A stretch of 64,000 bases of DNA from Pyricularia pennisetigena (Eukaryota > Ascomycota > Sordariomycetes > Magnaporthales > Pyriculariaceae): NCBI RefSeq assembly GCF_004337985.1, contig NW_021940922.1, positions 1,337,546 through 1,401,545 of the forward strand, read 5' to 3'. The position numbers and the translations under genes are program-made. Under the pieces are notes generated by a model. The model had not been told where the DNA came from. It was given only the letters and a program-made list of their open reading frames with translations, and did no database searches. This document shows, one piece after another, positions 22,488-32,239 of the stretch (positions are counted from its first letter, which is position 1; each line of letters starts with the position of its first letter).

Positions 22488-25400
22488 TCACGTGTGTCTC
22501 CTCGGGGCCTTCCTCCGCTCTCGTGTCTTTTTCGCATCGTGCTCGGCAACATTGTCCTCGGGTCCGTCCTCCGCAAAAACATCCTCTGCTGCGCTCCTGA
22601 TCCACTGTTGCAAATTTACCGGAGGTCCTGCTGCGTCCGGGTACTCCCTGTGAAAGGTATCCAGCAGTACTGGTGAATTTTTCAAGTCGCGGGCCTCATA
22701 CCATGTCTCATCAGGGTCGAGTCCGACCCACGATACCTGATATTGCAACGTCTTCTTTCGTCCGAATAGACGTGAGGCCAACACTTGCTCCACCTCCCAC
22801 TCCGGTTCTCCGTTAATTTCGACCGGTGGTTCCGGCTTTTGATACTGCTGAGGTAATGGATCCGTTGCTGCCTTGCGCAGTCGGCTGGCGTGGAACAGCT
22901 TACTACCTTTATACCAGGCAGGGGTGTCGAGAATGAAGCTGTGGCCCTTTTCCTCGAGAATCGTCCATGGTCCTGCATTTTGCGAGTCCAACTTGGTCGT
23001 AGGAGCTTCGGTGGAAAAACCCTTTTTGCTAACGTAAACCGCATCTCCCACCGTAAAGTCGACCGGTCGCCGCTTCTTATTAGCCTGCCTCTGTTGCTCT
23101 ATCTGCGCTCCGAGTCCGTTGTTGCGGGCCAGTTCCTGAGCTTGCCGGGCTTGGCGGACCATTTCCAGCGCCTTTTGTTGCTGACCGGTCTCCAGGTCTT
23201 CTTCGGGTAAAGGTAAAGAGAGCGGGTCTCTAGGGCGAGCTCCGGTTTCTGCTTCGATCGGTGCCATGCCAATAGAGGCGTGAACGGACGAGTTGTGGCC
23301 GAAGTCGAAAGCGGGGATATGCCGTCGCCAATTCGTTTGGTATTTGTCTACATAAAAGCGCATTTTCTGATCCAATTCAGCGTTGGTAATTTCGACGCTG
23401 CCCTGACTTTGAGGGTGGCGGGCGCTTCCATGTTTATGCTTTGTTCCTGTCAACTCGTTTAGAGTGTTTAGGAACTCGGATATAAACGGTCCGGCGTTGT
23501 CGGAAAGCCATAAGTCGGGGACGCCTTTCCAACGGTACACGGTCTGATAATACCGCATGGCCAAGGTCTCCGCGGTGTCCGTCTTTTTTCCCGGTAGGGT
23601 GGCCAAAAGTTTGGTCAATCGGCAGATGAAGACCCAGACGTAATTATAGCCTTCTTTATCCTTGGGCATATCTTTGCCGTCTACCATTACGTGCTGCCAA
23701 CACCGTCTAGGTATCTCCAGTGGGTGCAACAGCCCAGGCGTCTTATCATGTCGTACCTTGTTGCGTTGACATTCGCGACAATTCTTAATGTAGCGTTTGA
23801 CGTCTCGATTTCGGTCGGGCCACCAATAGTCCTTTTTCAGGCGGCTGAGGGTTTTATTCTGGCCTCCATGGCCGAAGATCTTGGGCTCATGAGCTTCGCG
23901 GATGAGAGCCGTTCTTAAGAAGATTTTGCCATCCTGGGTAGTCTCGGGTACCGTTAACAAATTGTCGTGGTGACCTAGGTTCTGTTTCAGGTTTTCTTCC
24001 AGGATAAGGGCCACCAGGTCAGCTCCTTGCGGTGCGGAGGGTTCCAAGTTGCTAATGGTTGGAAGAGGTTCGCCGGGTCGGGAGTCGATCTTTTCTGGAG
24101 GGATTAGTGCAATGGTGCGGTCTAACACAGCTCGGGCCTTGACCGTAGGGTTGTCGATGGTTTTGCGCGAAAGGGCATCGGCTGCCACATTATCCTTGCC
24201 GGGACGGTATTTAAAGGTGATGTCGAAGTTGGCCAGGTAGTCAGCCCATCGTATCTGGCGAGCGGACAAAAGTTTCTTGGTCGACCAATAAATTAGGGCC
24301 TGGTGATCGGTGAAAACACAGAACTTGGTACCCAACAGGGCTGGTTCGAAGTCCTTTAGCGTATTAATCACAGCTAATAGCTCCTGGTCCTGAATCGGAT
24401 AGTTTTGTTCAGCAGGGGACATGGTTTTGGACGAATAGCCGATTGGCTTCCAGCTGCCATCGTCCTGTTGCTGCCACACGACACCGGCGGTGGCCCTGCC
24501 ACTGGCGTCGGTGTCCATCCTGACAGGCATACCGGGTTTGAAGAAACTCATCACGGGGGCGGTGATCACCAGCTGTTTCAGCGCTTCAAAGGCAGATTTC
24601 TGCTCGGGGCCTCTTTCGAACGGGACTCCCTTTTTCAATAATCGGGTCAGAGGTTCTGCTTGTTCGCTGGCGTGATGGCAGAACGTCCGAACGAAATTGC
24701 ATAAGCCTAGGAAGGATCGTACTGCGGAAACGGAGGTGACGTCGTCCCATTGCCAGCTGGTGATGGCTTCGACCTTTTTGGGGTCGATGCGGATACCTTT
24801 ACCGATCTCTAGAAGTAAACCCAGGTACTCGATTTCGAAAACGCCGAAACTTGACTTTTTGATATCGCCTTGGAGTCCGGCTTTGTGCAGCCTGTAAATA
24901 ACCTCCTCGGTTTGCTCAAAATGGACTTGCTCCGATTTATCCTCGGTATAAATCAACACGTCGTCTGCGTAGGCGCTCGCGAAAGCGTCCAGCAGTTCAT
25001 TAAGCTGAGCGTTGATAAAAGCTTGGAACCAGGCGGGTCCGACCTTCAGTCCAAAGGGTAGGACCTTCCACTGAAATGTGCCTTGTCGCGTTTTGAACGC
25101 CGTTAAATACCGTGACTTCGGATCCATTAGCAATCTGTTAAAAGCTCGAATAATGTCGATCTTGGTCATCCTCCGGGCTTTTCCACACTTGCTCAACGTC
25201 CCGGCCACGTCGGGGGCAAGTACTTGTCGTCCTTTGATGAATTTGTTTACCCATCGGTAATCCACACAAAAACGTTGCTCCTTCGATTGTGGTTTAGGAA
25301 CGAACAAAGTTGAAGCTGCGGTCTCCTCCATGGTCCGTTCAATGAAATCGATCCTCAGAAGTTCGTCGATGGTTTCTTTTTCCAACTCCATCATCGCGAA

Positions 25401-26405
25401 AGGGGTCGAATAGCGGGCTGGCCTCCCCTCCAAAGGTTTCTCGAGTTCCAAAACCACGTCGAAGCCGGGTCGGCTAGGCGGGAGAATCGTCGACGCCTTT
25501 TTGGAAAAGAAACCCTCAAGGTGGGCAAGTGCTTTGGGTAACTTGGCTCGTACTTGCGCGATGTGCTCCGGGTCTTCGTCTGCAGGGAATGGAATGGGAC
25601 GTCCATCGTGAGTCTTGTTCCACTGCAGGGCTGATACCGCATTCAGGCTGGTCGTAGGCGTATCGTTTACTGGTACCAACGGTATAGGCTCCGTGGGTAA
25701 CGGGGATCGTTTCCATCGATCTTGACGAGGGTCGTTAAGGAGGGCACAAATATTAGCTGGCAGGCCTTTGTTAGAAACGGTCTTTGGGATAGTCGGGAAG
25801 GCGTTAATTTCTGCGATCTGAGCCTGGTTTTCGTGTTGGCGTTTAGGGCTTCGAAGTATCTTGTGGACCTGGATGCGACGGTCTTCTTGTTCCATCTTGC
25901 GGTCCCGGCGGACTGCGTCAGCTTGGGCCTCAAGGTCCAGAGGCGGATTCGAACGTTGTACAACGATTGCGGGTGAGTATTGGGCCATGGCGGGCAGGTC
26001 GTTGGGCCAAACGAAGCTGCGGGTAGCTGGGAATAAGCCTACTCGATGCTTCGTCCACCATTCTTGTCCGATAAACACATCGTGGGCCGTTTCAAGGAGG
26101 ATGAATTTCTGCCGTGGGAATTGTCGTCCGTCGATTTGCAAAGTGAGCCGAAGGTATTCGGTGGCTCTTGCGGTGACCTTCCTGTTAAAATCTCCAAAGT
26201 CCAAAGGTTTGGGGAGCTTTTTGATAGGTAGCTCTAAACGTTGGGCGACCTTTTTCGCGAGGCTCGGTCGGATGGATAAGTACACATCTGCTCCGGTGTC
26301 ACAGAGAGCTTGGGCGTTGAGACCACGACCTTTGTCTTGCAATTGAATGGGAGCAAGAAAGGTGTTTAATTTAGGTGATCTATCGATTTTAGCTATCTGA
26401 GGCAT
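22488..26405 (-). CDS. pol: Ty3/gypsy Pol polyprotein (PR-RT-RH-IN-chromodomain)
   Basis: 1305 residues from a real ATG. Domains in order: aspartic protease with DTGA (36-39); reverse transcriptase (~350-530) with CVDYRWVNK and YADD (479-482); RNase H (~625-745) with DTDAS, QELLA and AADALSR; integrase with the HHCC zinc site (H839...C876-x2-C879) and catalytic D909, D969 and E1005 (D-35-E spacing); C-terminal chromodomain-like segment (~1202-1255; YQVSWVG, ETWYEARDL) expected to guide integration to marked chromatin. All key residues are present, so it is likely competent. It starts 29 nt after the gag stop in another frame; the pol frame is open back across the gag end, so either frameshifting or reinitiation could express it. 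Confidence 0.95.
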   Translation of the reverse strand: MPQIAKIDRSPKLNTFLAPIQLQDKGRGLNAQALCDTGADVYLSIRPSLAKKVAQRLELPIKKLPKPLDFGDFNRKVTARATEYLRLTLQIDGRQFPRQKFILLETAHDVFIGQEWWTKHRVGLFPATRSFVWPNDLPAMAQYSPAIVVQRSNPPLDLEAQADAVRRDRKMEQEDRRIQVHKILRSPKRQHENQAQIAEINAFPTIPKTVSNKGLPANICALLNDPRQDRWKRSPLPTEPIPLVPVNDTPTTSLNAVSALQWNKTHDGRPIPFPADEDPEHIAQVRAKLPKALAHLEGFFSKKASTILPPSRPGFDVVLELEKPLEGRPARYSTPFAMMELEKETIDELLRIDFIERTMEETAASTLFVPKPQSKEQRFCVDYRWVNKFIKGRQVLAPDVAGTLSKCGKARRMTKIDIIRAFNRLLMDPKSRYLTAFKTRQGTFQWKVLPFGLKVGPAWFQAFINAQLNELLDAFASAYADDVLIYTEDKSEQVHFEQTEEVIYRLHKAGLQGDIKKSSFGVFEIEYLGLLLEIGKGIRIDPKKVEAITSWQWDDVTSVSAVRSFLGLCNFVRTFCHHASEQAEPLTRLLKKGVPFERGPEQKSAFEALKQLVITAPVMSFFKPGMPVRMDTDASGRATAGVVWQQQDDGSWKPIGYSSKTMSPAEQNYPIQDQELLAVINTLKDFEPALLGTKFCVFTDHQALIYWSTKKLLSARQIRWADYLANFDITFKYRPGKDNVAADALSRKTIDNPTVKARAVLDRTIALIPPEKIDSRPGEPLPTISNLEPSAPQGADLVALILEENLKQNLGHHDNLLTVPETTQDGKIFLRTALIREAHEPKIFGHGGQNKTLSRLKKDYWWPDRNRDVKRYIKNCRECQRNKVRHDKTPGLLHPLEIPRRCWQHVMVDGKDMPKDKEGYNYVWVFICRLTKLLATLPGKKTDTAETLAMRYYQTVYRWKGVPDLWLSDNAGPFISEFLNTLNELTGTKHKHGSARHPQSQGSVEITNAELDQKMRFYVDKYQTNWRRHIPAFDFGHNSSVHASIGMAPIEAETGARPRDPLSLPLPEEDLETGQQQKALEMVRQARQAQELARNNGLGAQIEQQRQANKKRRPVDFTVGDAVYVSKKGFSTEAPTTKLDSQNAGPWTILEEKGHSFILDTPAWYKGSKLFHASRLRKAATDPLPQQYQKPEPPVEINGEPEWEVEQVLASRLFGRKKTLQYQVSWVGLDPDETWYEARDLKNSPVLLDTFHREYPDAAGPPVNLQQWIRSAAEDVFAEDGPEDNVAEHDAKKTRERRKAPRRHT

Positions 26406-26434
26406 GCAGACTGCCGAGGAGACTTCCGGCAGCC

Positions 26435-27982
26435 TTAGCAGTTTTCCGAATCAGACGAGGAAGTCGACGACGAGTTGCGAATCGAATTGTCAGGCTGCGA
26501 ATACGAATCCCCATGGTCCAGAGCCTGTAACATATTGGCGATAATTTTGCGATCGGGGCAGTGACGGGATTGGTGGCCGGCCTTCTTACATAGAAAACAA
26601 AGACCTGCGTCCAAAAGAGCGCTCCTTTCCTTGTCGGAAAAAGTGACTACTTCCTTAACGGGTGTGGGAGTCGCTGTTTTAACCTCTCTCCTGTGTTCGT
26701 AATCGCGGGAACGGCGACGACGAGGCTCGGGCGATTGGCGCCCCTTTTTAGCCTGTTTCCTTTTAAGGTTTTCCTCGTAGGCGCGCTGATTAGCCAGTGC
26801 AGCGTTGGCGACTTTGTTCACGAAAGACTCGTACGATATATCCGGATTTTTAGCGTCGTCGAAAAGCTGGGTGTTCAATTTTGCCGGAATATGTTCGTAT
26901 AGTAGGGTTTTACGCTCTGATTTGAGAATGTTGGCGCGGTCCGCCAAAGTGTTAACTTTGCCAACAAAAACATGGATGTCCATAGTTTTGTCTGCTGGGT
27001 CAAACATCATTTCAGCCAGTTCTCGGCGTGCTTTAGTGCCTTGGTTATCGTCGTGGTACACCGCAGCTAAAGTTGCGACCATCTCGGCAACACCGCTAAA
27101 AGGGTTTTCTTTCGAGGCGTAACGGCTACGCAATAGGTCGTTAGGCGGTCCTTTTGTTAACGAAAAAAGGGCTGCCATACGGCTACGTTCGGTCTTGTAA
27201 GTGCTTTCATCTTCTTCCATCATATCGGCGACTTGGATGATCCACGTGTCGAAGGTGTCGTCCTTACCCTCGAAAGATCCGGGGTCAACGCCGGTCTTGC
27301 GGGCTTTTCTATCATACCCGGGGTTAACGCTAATTTGGCCATTTCCGTAGGGCCTAAAGGCATCATGGGCGGCAAATCCAACAGGTTTAAAATCGGTCCC
27401 ACCGAAGGCGCTGTTAAAGGGTGTAACCCCACGGGCTCCATTACTGGTGGAGTTGTTTTGGGTGGCCAACTGGTCCTTCAGTTGGGCAATAGTAGCCAAG
27501 AGGTCTTGCAAATGCGATTGAGTGATGGTGGCCTGGCCGGTTGTGTTTTCGCTTTCGTTTGCCATTTCGCTTCTCATTTGGGCGGCAGGCGAGGGCGCTC
27601 TGCTTGGAAATTTCGGAATTTCGTTCCTGCCGTCTGACGTCTTGGCAGAAGGTTGGTGGGGAGGGCTTCGCGCCTCTCCTAAGTGTTCGGAAACTGACTC
27701 GTACTCGTACGATCCGTCAACTTCGATGCTGTCGACTGGCTGATCTTGCTCTGTGTCGTATTGGGGCTCAACGGGCTCTTCAGGCTCTGTGTTGGCGCTG
27801 GTAGGAGCGGGCTCTACTGGCTCTGGGCTCACTGGGGCAACTGTAATCTCTCCGTTTTGATCCGAACCTTCGGTGTTGGGAGTAGCAGTGCCTGAAGCCA
27901 AATTATCTGGCTTTGCTGAGTTTGCGTTTGTCACGCGTTGGGATTGGCGAATCGGTGGGCCGTAATTCTTACGCGGCGACAT
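26435..27982 (-). CDS. gag: Ty3/gypsy Gag protein
   Basis: 515 residues, ATG start, no interruptions. Acidic, Ser/Pro-rich N-terminal third; a coiled segment (LLATIAQLKDQLATQ); a capsid-like region around DPGSFEGKDDTFDTWI and the following retrotransposon-gag fold; then a basic stretch (PEPRRRRSRD) and a CCHC zinc knuckle CFLCKKAGHQSRHC near the C-terminus for RNA binding. Ends in a Ser-rich tail. It lies just upstream of pol, as expected, and forms the particle that packages element RNA. Confidence 0.93.
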   Translation of the reverse strand: MSPRKNYGPPIRQSQRVTNANSAKPDNLASGTATPNTEGSDQNGEITVAPVSPEPVEPAPTSANTEPEEPVEPQYDTEQDQPVDSIEVDGSYEYESVSEHLGEARSPPHQPSAKTSDGRNEIPKFPSRAPSPAAQMRSEMANESENTTGQATITQSHLQDLLATIAQLKDQLATQNNSTSNGARGVTPFNSAFGGTDFKPVGFAAHDAFRPYGNGQISVNPGYDRKARKTGVDPGSFEGKDDTFDTWIIQVADMMEEDESTYKTERSRMAALFSLTKGPPNDLLRSRYASKENPFSGVAEMVATLAAVYHDDNQGTKARRELAEMMFDPADKTMDIHVFVGKVNTLADRANILKSERKTLLYEHIPAKLNTQLFDDAKNPDISYESFVNKVANAALANQRAYEENLKRKQAKKGRQSPEPRRRRSRDYEHRREVKTATPTPVKEVVTFSDKERSALLDAGLCFLCKKAGHQSRHCPDRKIIANMLQALDHGDSYSQPDNSIRNSSSTSSSDSENC

Positions 27983-28120
27983 TGATTTCGCGAATGGTGT
28001 CCTCTGTTTCTGTGGCCTAGTTTACCGTCGCGCACAGCCGACGTAGTGAATAATTGAATAAAGGGATTGAACGATATATTTTAATTGCTTCACCAGCAAA
28101 TCATAGTGAGTTTAGAATTA

Positions 28121-28328
28121 TGTCACGGCCAGGCATACATTGGAGAACCTCAGTATATTAGGCGCTATCGACGAAAATTCTAAACTGAAGAGAAGAGAGA
28201 AATTACAATCAACGACGCGCTCAAGAGACGCGCTTAAATCCGGAGGTAGTGGATCCTTGTCCGATCCCTGGCTCGGTGTGGAGCCGAGTCGTGATTCTGA
28301 GGGTAGGTCTAGGGGCCTGATCCTCACA
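28121..28328 (-). repeat. 5' LTR (208 bp, single 114-bp unit)
   Basis: TG...CA termini. Contains one copy of the unit that is six-fold in the partner LTR. Followed outward by TATGG (28329-28333). Confidence 0.95.
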
Positions 28329-28333
28329 TATGG

Positions 28334-29290
28334 TATTCCCTATTAGGAATAGGAAGCGCCGGTAATCGTTAATTAGGGTTTTACGTTTTAAATACTATAT
28401 TATAATTGTAATTTCGGATCGGTCGAAAGGCGTTTTAACGAAACGTATTATCTTTTTATAATATAATTGGTCGAAGACGTAAGTTTTAACTTTTGCTGTA
28501 AAAACTACGGTGCACCCGAGCATAGGTACAATTACTGGTATAATTGCCCGGACCAAACGTAATATGGAAAACGATTCTTTAATATCTTTCCACTGTAAAA
28601 TTATGTAAAGTTTATTAATGGTTAATAAAGCGATACGTTGGTGGAATATGGGGTTTCGAAGGAATTTAAGGAATCGGTAATTAGTGGTTTATTCCGGGCC
28701 TAAAAAAAATATGCGTGTATTTACAAACGGTTTGCGGGTTCCAAAAAAGGTTATATTAAATAAAATTAGTTTTGGTAATAAAAACTGTATATTTTTATTT
28801 ACGTTTGAAATGGACTGGTCGATTAATTTGGGGTTCGCGGCGGGATAACGTTATATATTGCGTAATTGTTTTTGCCCTAATTTGTTTAATAGGATTATTT
28901 GGATAATGATGGTATTATTGCGAATAACCGAGGTAATTTGCAATGCTATATTTTTCCCGTACCCGGTTTTTGCCAGTAAGATAATATTTCTTATATTATA
29001 TAAAACCCGGTGTATATATTGCACTTGGTTATAATGTGGGATTCGTGTAGGAATATTGGGGGTTTGTGGGAGTTTAAAAATTATGTAACAATTAAAGAAA
29101 CGAGTTTATATTATAAGTTTAAATTACCAAAAACTTTGGTTTTGGCGTATAATTCCGGGAAGATGTATACGTCGGAGGAGGTATTTACCGCCGCGTATGC
29201 GGGATTGGGACCGCGGAAAATTGCGTCGATTTGGTGGGAAAGCGAGGTATATGTAGGCGTGTTTCCGGATATTATATATATGTAATTTAA
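28334..29290 (-). pseudogene. RecQ-like helicase relic, N-terminal part
   Basis: Minus-strand AT-rich coding remnant with a degenerate Walker-A-type segment (KTGYGKNIALQ, near 28960) followed by IIIQIILLNKLGQKQL, resembling the ATP-binding region of fungal RecQ-like helicases. Farther upstream are degenerate segments around 29280-29100 (SHQIDAIFRGPNPAYA). Motifs IV-VI lie on the other side of the Ty3/gypsy element (20490-21653). Frames shift and stops are frequent. Confidence 0.55.
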
Positions 29291-29327
29291 TACGAATATA
29301 TAAAGATTTGCGGAAATAATGGTTTTT

Positions 29328-29703
29328 TTTAATGGGTGGATATATAGCGTATTATATAATATATACCCTATACGGACTGTAAAATTAGTGGTTTTGCGTT
29401 ATTTATATTAAAGTTTATATGTAAAAGTTCCTTTCGCTTTTGTGATTTTCCCTATATAAGTTTTAACGGACTATAATCGTTATTGGTGAAATGCGAAATG
29501 GGTATCGATGGTATTTATGGGTGGACGTATAATATATTAAATGAAATTTACCCTATACGGATTGTAAAGTAAATAACTTTGCGATATTTGGATTAAAATT
29601 TATATGTAAAAGTTCATTTCGCTTTTGCGATCTTTTACATATAAATTCTAACGGATTATAATCGTTATTATTAAAATGCGAAATGGGTATCGATGGTGTT
29701 TTT
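29328..29703. repeat. ~187-bp tandem duplication
   Basis: Two adjacent diverged copies (29328-29515, 29517-29703) share ATGGGTGGA, ACCCTATACGGA, TTTATATGTAAAAGTTC, TTTCGCTTTTG, TATAATCGTTATT and GCGAAATGGGTATCGATGGT. AT-rich, no coding sense. Confidence 0.7.
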
Positions 29704-29719
29704 GGGTTAATAATGGGGA

Positions 29720-30070
29720 TACCGCTATAAACGGATAAAGGGCGGGTTATATCCAACTTTTAATTGGCGTACCGGGTGCAAAAAGTTTTGGATTTATAAA
29801 AAAGGCCTACTAATTCCTATTTTCAACGATGTTTTCTTTTTTCGATATTTTACGTGGTTGTGGAATAATAAGGGAATATCGGTCGCAAAAAAGCCAAAAA
29901 TACCGCTATAAACGGCGAAAATCGACAAATTGTCCTCAAACCTGAACTAAAGCGTTCTTTGGATGGACCCACAGGTACATTGCAAAGCCGCAATTGAGCC
30001 ACGAAGTGGAGCGAAGCGAACGGAGTGGATCCATTGTGGAGCTTTGGGCTTCAGGGATGAGCCCTGAGAC
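29720..30070 (-). repeat. Solo A-end of the GTCTCAG family (reverse)
   Basis: Reverse complement of the first ~350 bp of copy e, from AGGGCGGGTTATATCC to the terminal CCCTGAGAC followed by TA. Truncated on the left, directly after the tandem duplication. Confidence 0.75.
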
Positions 30071-30317
30071 TATAATAGACTAGCTTCCGTGCTATGCTTA
30101 CCCCGGGCCGTGACATTCGATAACTGGGATAAAATTATAATCGGTTTTAAGTATAGTAAGCATCGAGGTTAAATAAATTTTAATTGCTACTAAGCAATCC
30201 TAAAAGTAAATTTATTTATACGGTAATAAGTTTGCTTATCAAGCCTGTGGCCCAAGTATAATTTCTCTTAATCTTTACAAATCATTTGACGTAACTTGCT
30301 TTTGGCGTTAATCCTAA
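30071..30317. other. AT-rich spacer with an LTR-end-like motif
   Basis: GGGCCGTGACA at about 30103 resembles the end of the Ty3/gypsy LTR (GGCCGTGACA) followed by unrelated AT-rich DNA; possibly a fragment of a related LTR. Nothing else is seen. Confidence 0.35.
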
Positions 30318-30500
30318 TTTTAAGTAAGGCCTGCCAAAACCCGAAAACAGGTTTAGCCCAGCCCGGCCCGCCAACCCATAGGCTCTTGGCGGGGGCCCGT
30401 AATGGCCCACGGGTTTTCTTGGCGGGTAGATGAGGGCCCGCGGGCTGGCGGGCTCAACCCGAATTGGGTAGCCCGCGGGTTTTCGTGCTGGGGCGATTAA
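30318..30500 (+). repeat. hAT left end: terminal repeat and GC-rich subterminal block
   Basis: TTTAAGTAAGGCCTGCC opening, then repeated GGCCCG, GCGGGC and CCCGCGGG strings up to GCGGGTTTTCGTGC. ACGGGTTTTCTTGGC matches the inverted right end. Confidence 0.7.
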
Positions 30501-30689
30501 AAAGGAACAACAATGTAAAAGGAAAACGATTTTGTTAAAATTGGGATAAATAGTTAATAAATAAAATATATCCATTAATGTAACCATCGATTAACAGGTA
30601 TTAAAACTAAAAACAACGCAATATAATGGGAGGGAAATTATGGTAACCATCCTAAATAACCAACCCTCCTTTTAAGCGCATTGTTTTGT

Positions 30690-31724
30690 TCCTCACATAA
30701 TCTAACTAATATTTTCCATATCCGTATTAGGGTTAATAAAGTTAACGTGGTTATCCTGCTGCTTTTCCTGTTCTTCATCCTATTTATCATCCAGTTCTTC
30801 ATCCTGTTTTTCATCCAGTTTTTCCTCCTCGTTTTCATAATTATTTTCACCTGTACTATTAGGTAAAAAAGATAAAAAAAAAAAGGAAGTCGAATCCGCT
30901 GACAAAAACGAAAACGACGAATCTGCAATGATAGTTAATTGCGGCAAATGTTTTCCAGCAGTTTTGGGGAGTGTTTTGCCAGTAATTTTGGCAGGTGACG
31001 GAGTTTTTGCTATTTTGGAAACTTTTGGGAATTTCGATGCAAGGCGTAATGGGTTTTAACCATTAGGACCAAATGAAGTCGAAACGACGGGTAATGGAGA
31101 TATAAGCTTTTTATTTTTGGGGCCAGTGCGGAAATAACCAGCTATTTAAAGATTTTTTTGGTTGGAATACTGGGGGTATGTCCATTTATCCATAATATTT
31201 AAAATATGTTTGACCAAATGCATATTTTTAATTTGGATAATAGTACGGCGAACGTGGATGGCGCAGAAATTAATAGTTAAATAATGTTAAAATGGTTATA
31301 TAGGATGGTTATAATAAAGGGTTTTTACCTGTAAAAAAATGACAAAAAAATACTCTACTGCTTTTTGCAAAGCCATAAAGGCGATTAGTTGGAAACGAAA
31401 ACCATATTTATAATTTTGAACCAATTCCCGTACCAGGCGTCGGAAAGGAGTTTTGGGGACGAATAGTTTAGGGGTTTTTTGGTACCGCCTGATTTCGCGT
31501 AAAGCAATTACTAAAATGGAGTTAATATATAATTGTAAAATAGAAAATGGATAAAGCTTATTACCAGGTTTAAACCGGCGATTTTGCCCCTGTTTGCCGA
31601 TTGGTATATTATTTTTTAGAACTTTTTATGTAAATTGAGGAAAGGTTTAAGGTTTCGTAAATTGAGGAGAGGTTTAAGGTTTTTTGCCTGCAGTCGAACG
31701 GGGAATTTGGGCGCGAGGAGCCAT
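30690..31724 (-). pseudogene. Histone H3-like gene with long C-terminal extension (relic)
   Basis: ATG at 31724 gives an H3-tail-like start (MAPRAQIPRSTAGKK). After stops in the tail comes RRFKPG, a 54-bp intron (31511-31564, GTAATA...TAG), then VIALREIRRYQKT, TPFRRLVRELVQ, FRFQ and FMALQKAVEYFFVIFLQ, a probable second intron (about 31268-31328, acceptor AG apparently mutated), and NFCAIHVRRTIIQIKNMHLV. This follows the canonical H3 fold in order, with canonical loop-1 length and Phe in the RFQ position. The same frame then continues ~150 codons beyond the normal H3 end: a Pro/Lys/Thr-rich stretch (PSPAKITGKTLPKT) and an acidic Glu/Asp/Lys/Gln run. In-frame TAA/TAG codons sit where Gln would fit (RIP-like). 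A C-terminal tail is not normal for H3. Confidence 0.8.
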
Positions 31725-31929
31725 TTTAACTAAATTAATTGAAAATAGCCTGGCGATAAATCTTTTAATAAAAATAAGAATGGTAACGAAAAATGGTTAC
31801 AGGTGATGCGAATGGTGGATAACGAAAAATAAAAACGGAAAAAAATTGGTGCGGATAAGTGGTCGGGTTAAAAGCCGAATTTTTTTTGGCAATTGCGAAA
31901 AAGTGAATAAAGGCGGGGTATTATTTGAT

Positions 31930-31949
31930 CTAAACCTAATTAGGTTTAG
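31930..31949. promoter_or_regulatory. Perfect 20-bp palindrome between divergent genes
   Basis: CTAAACCTAATTAGGTTTAG lies between the minus-strand H3-like gene and the plus-strand relic starting near 32240. It survives unmutated in AT-rich DNA and could be a shared operator; function is not known. Confidence 0.45.
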
Positions 31950-32239
31950 TGTGGAAAAATTTTCACAACGGCGCTAAGCCTAATTGGGTAAGGTATAAAC
32001 AAATTGAATATGGGGTAACCAAATTGGGAATCCAAACGCAAAACTTTTTTGTTTTATCAAATTTATTAAATTTATTAAAATAACAAAAATTTGAATTTTA
32101 ACCAGAATTTTCAATTTCAAATTTTAATCATAATCTTGCTACATTTGGAACAATTAATTATTTTTGAATATTGTTATTATTTGCACATATGGGTAAGCAT
32201 TTTCATTTTAAAAAATGTGTTTCAGTTCTAATTTGAAAA

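Larger units (their letters stand above)
21659..28328 (-). mobile_element. Ty3/gypsy chromovirus-type LTR retrotransposon, intact
   Basis: 6670-bp element on the minus strand: 5' LTR 28121-28328, gag 27982-26435, pol 26405-22488, polypurine tract AGAGGGGG at about 22441-22448, 3' LTR 21659-22436. LTR termini are TG...CA and a 5-bp TATGG duplication flanks it. Both reading frames are uninterrupted and the LTRs are identical apart from five extra 114-bp units in the 3' LTR. It interrupts an AT-rich RecQ-like relic, so insertion followed the mutation of the flanks. Its balanced GC shows it has not been RIP-mutated. Confidence 0.95.

Noticed and set aside
21611..22582. 323-codon minus ORF overlapping the 3' LTR
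   Set aside because: Same tandem-array artefact plus the tail of pol in another frame.
30318..30500. GC-rich block as a CpG-island promoter
   Set aside because: The block has an inverted counterpart at 38215-38385 with matching ends, so transposon termini explain it better.
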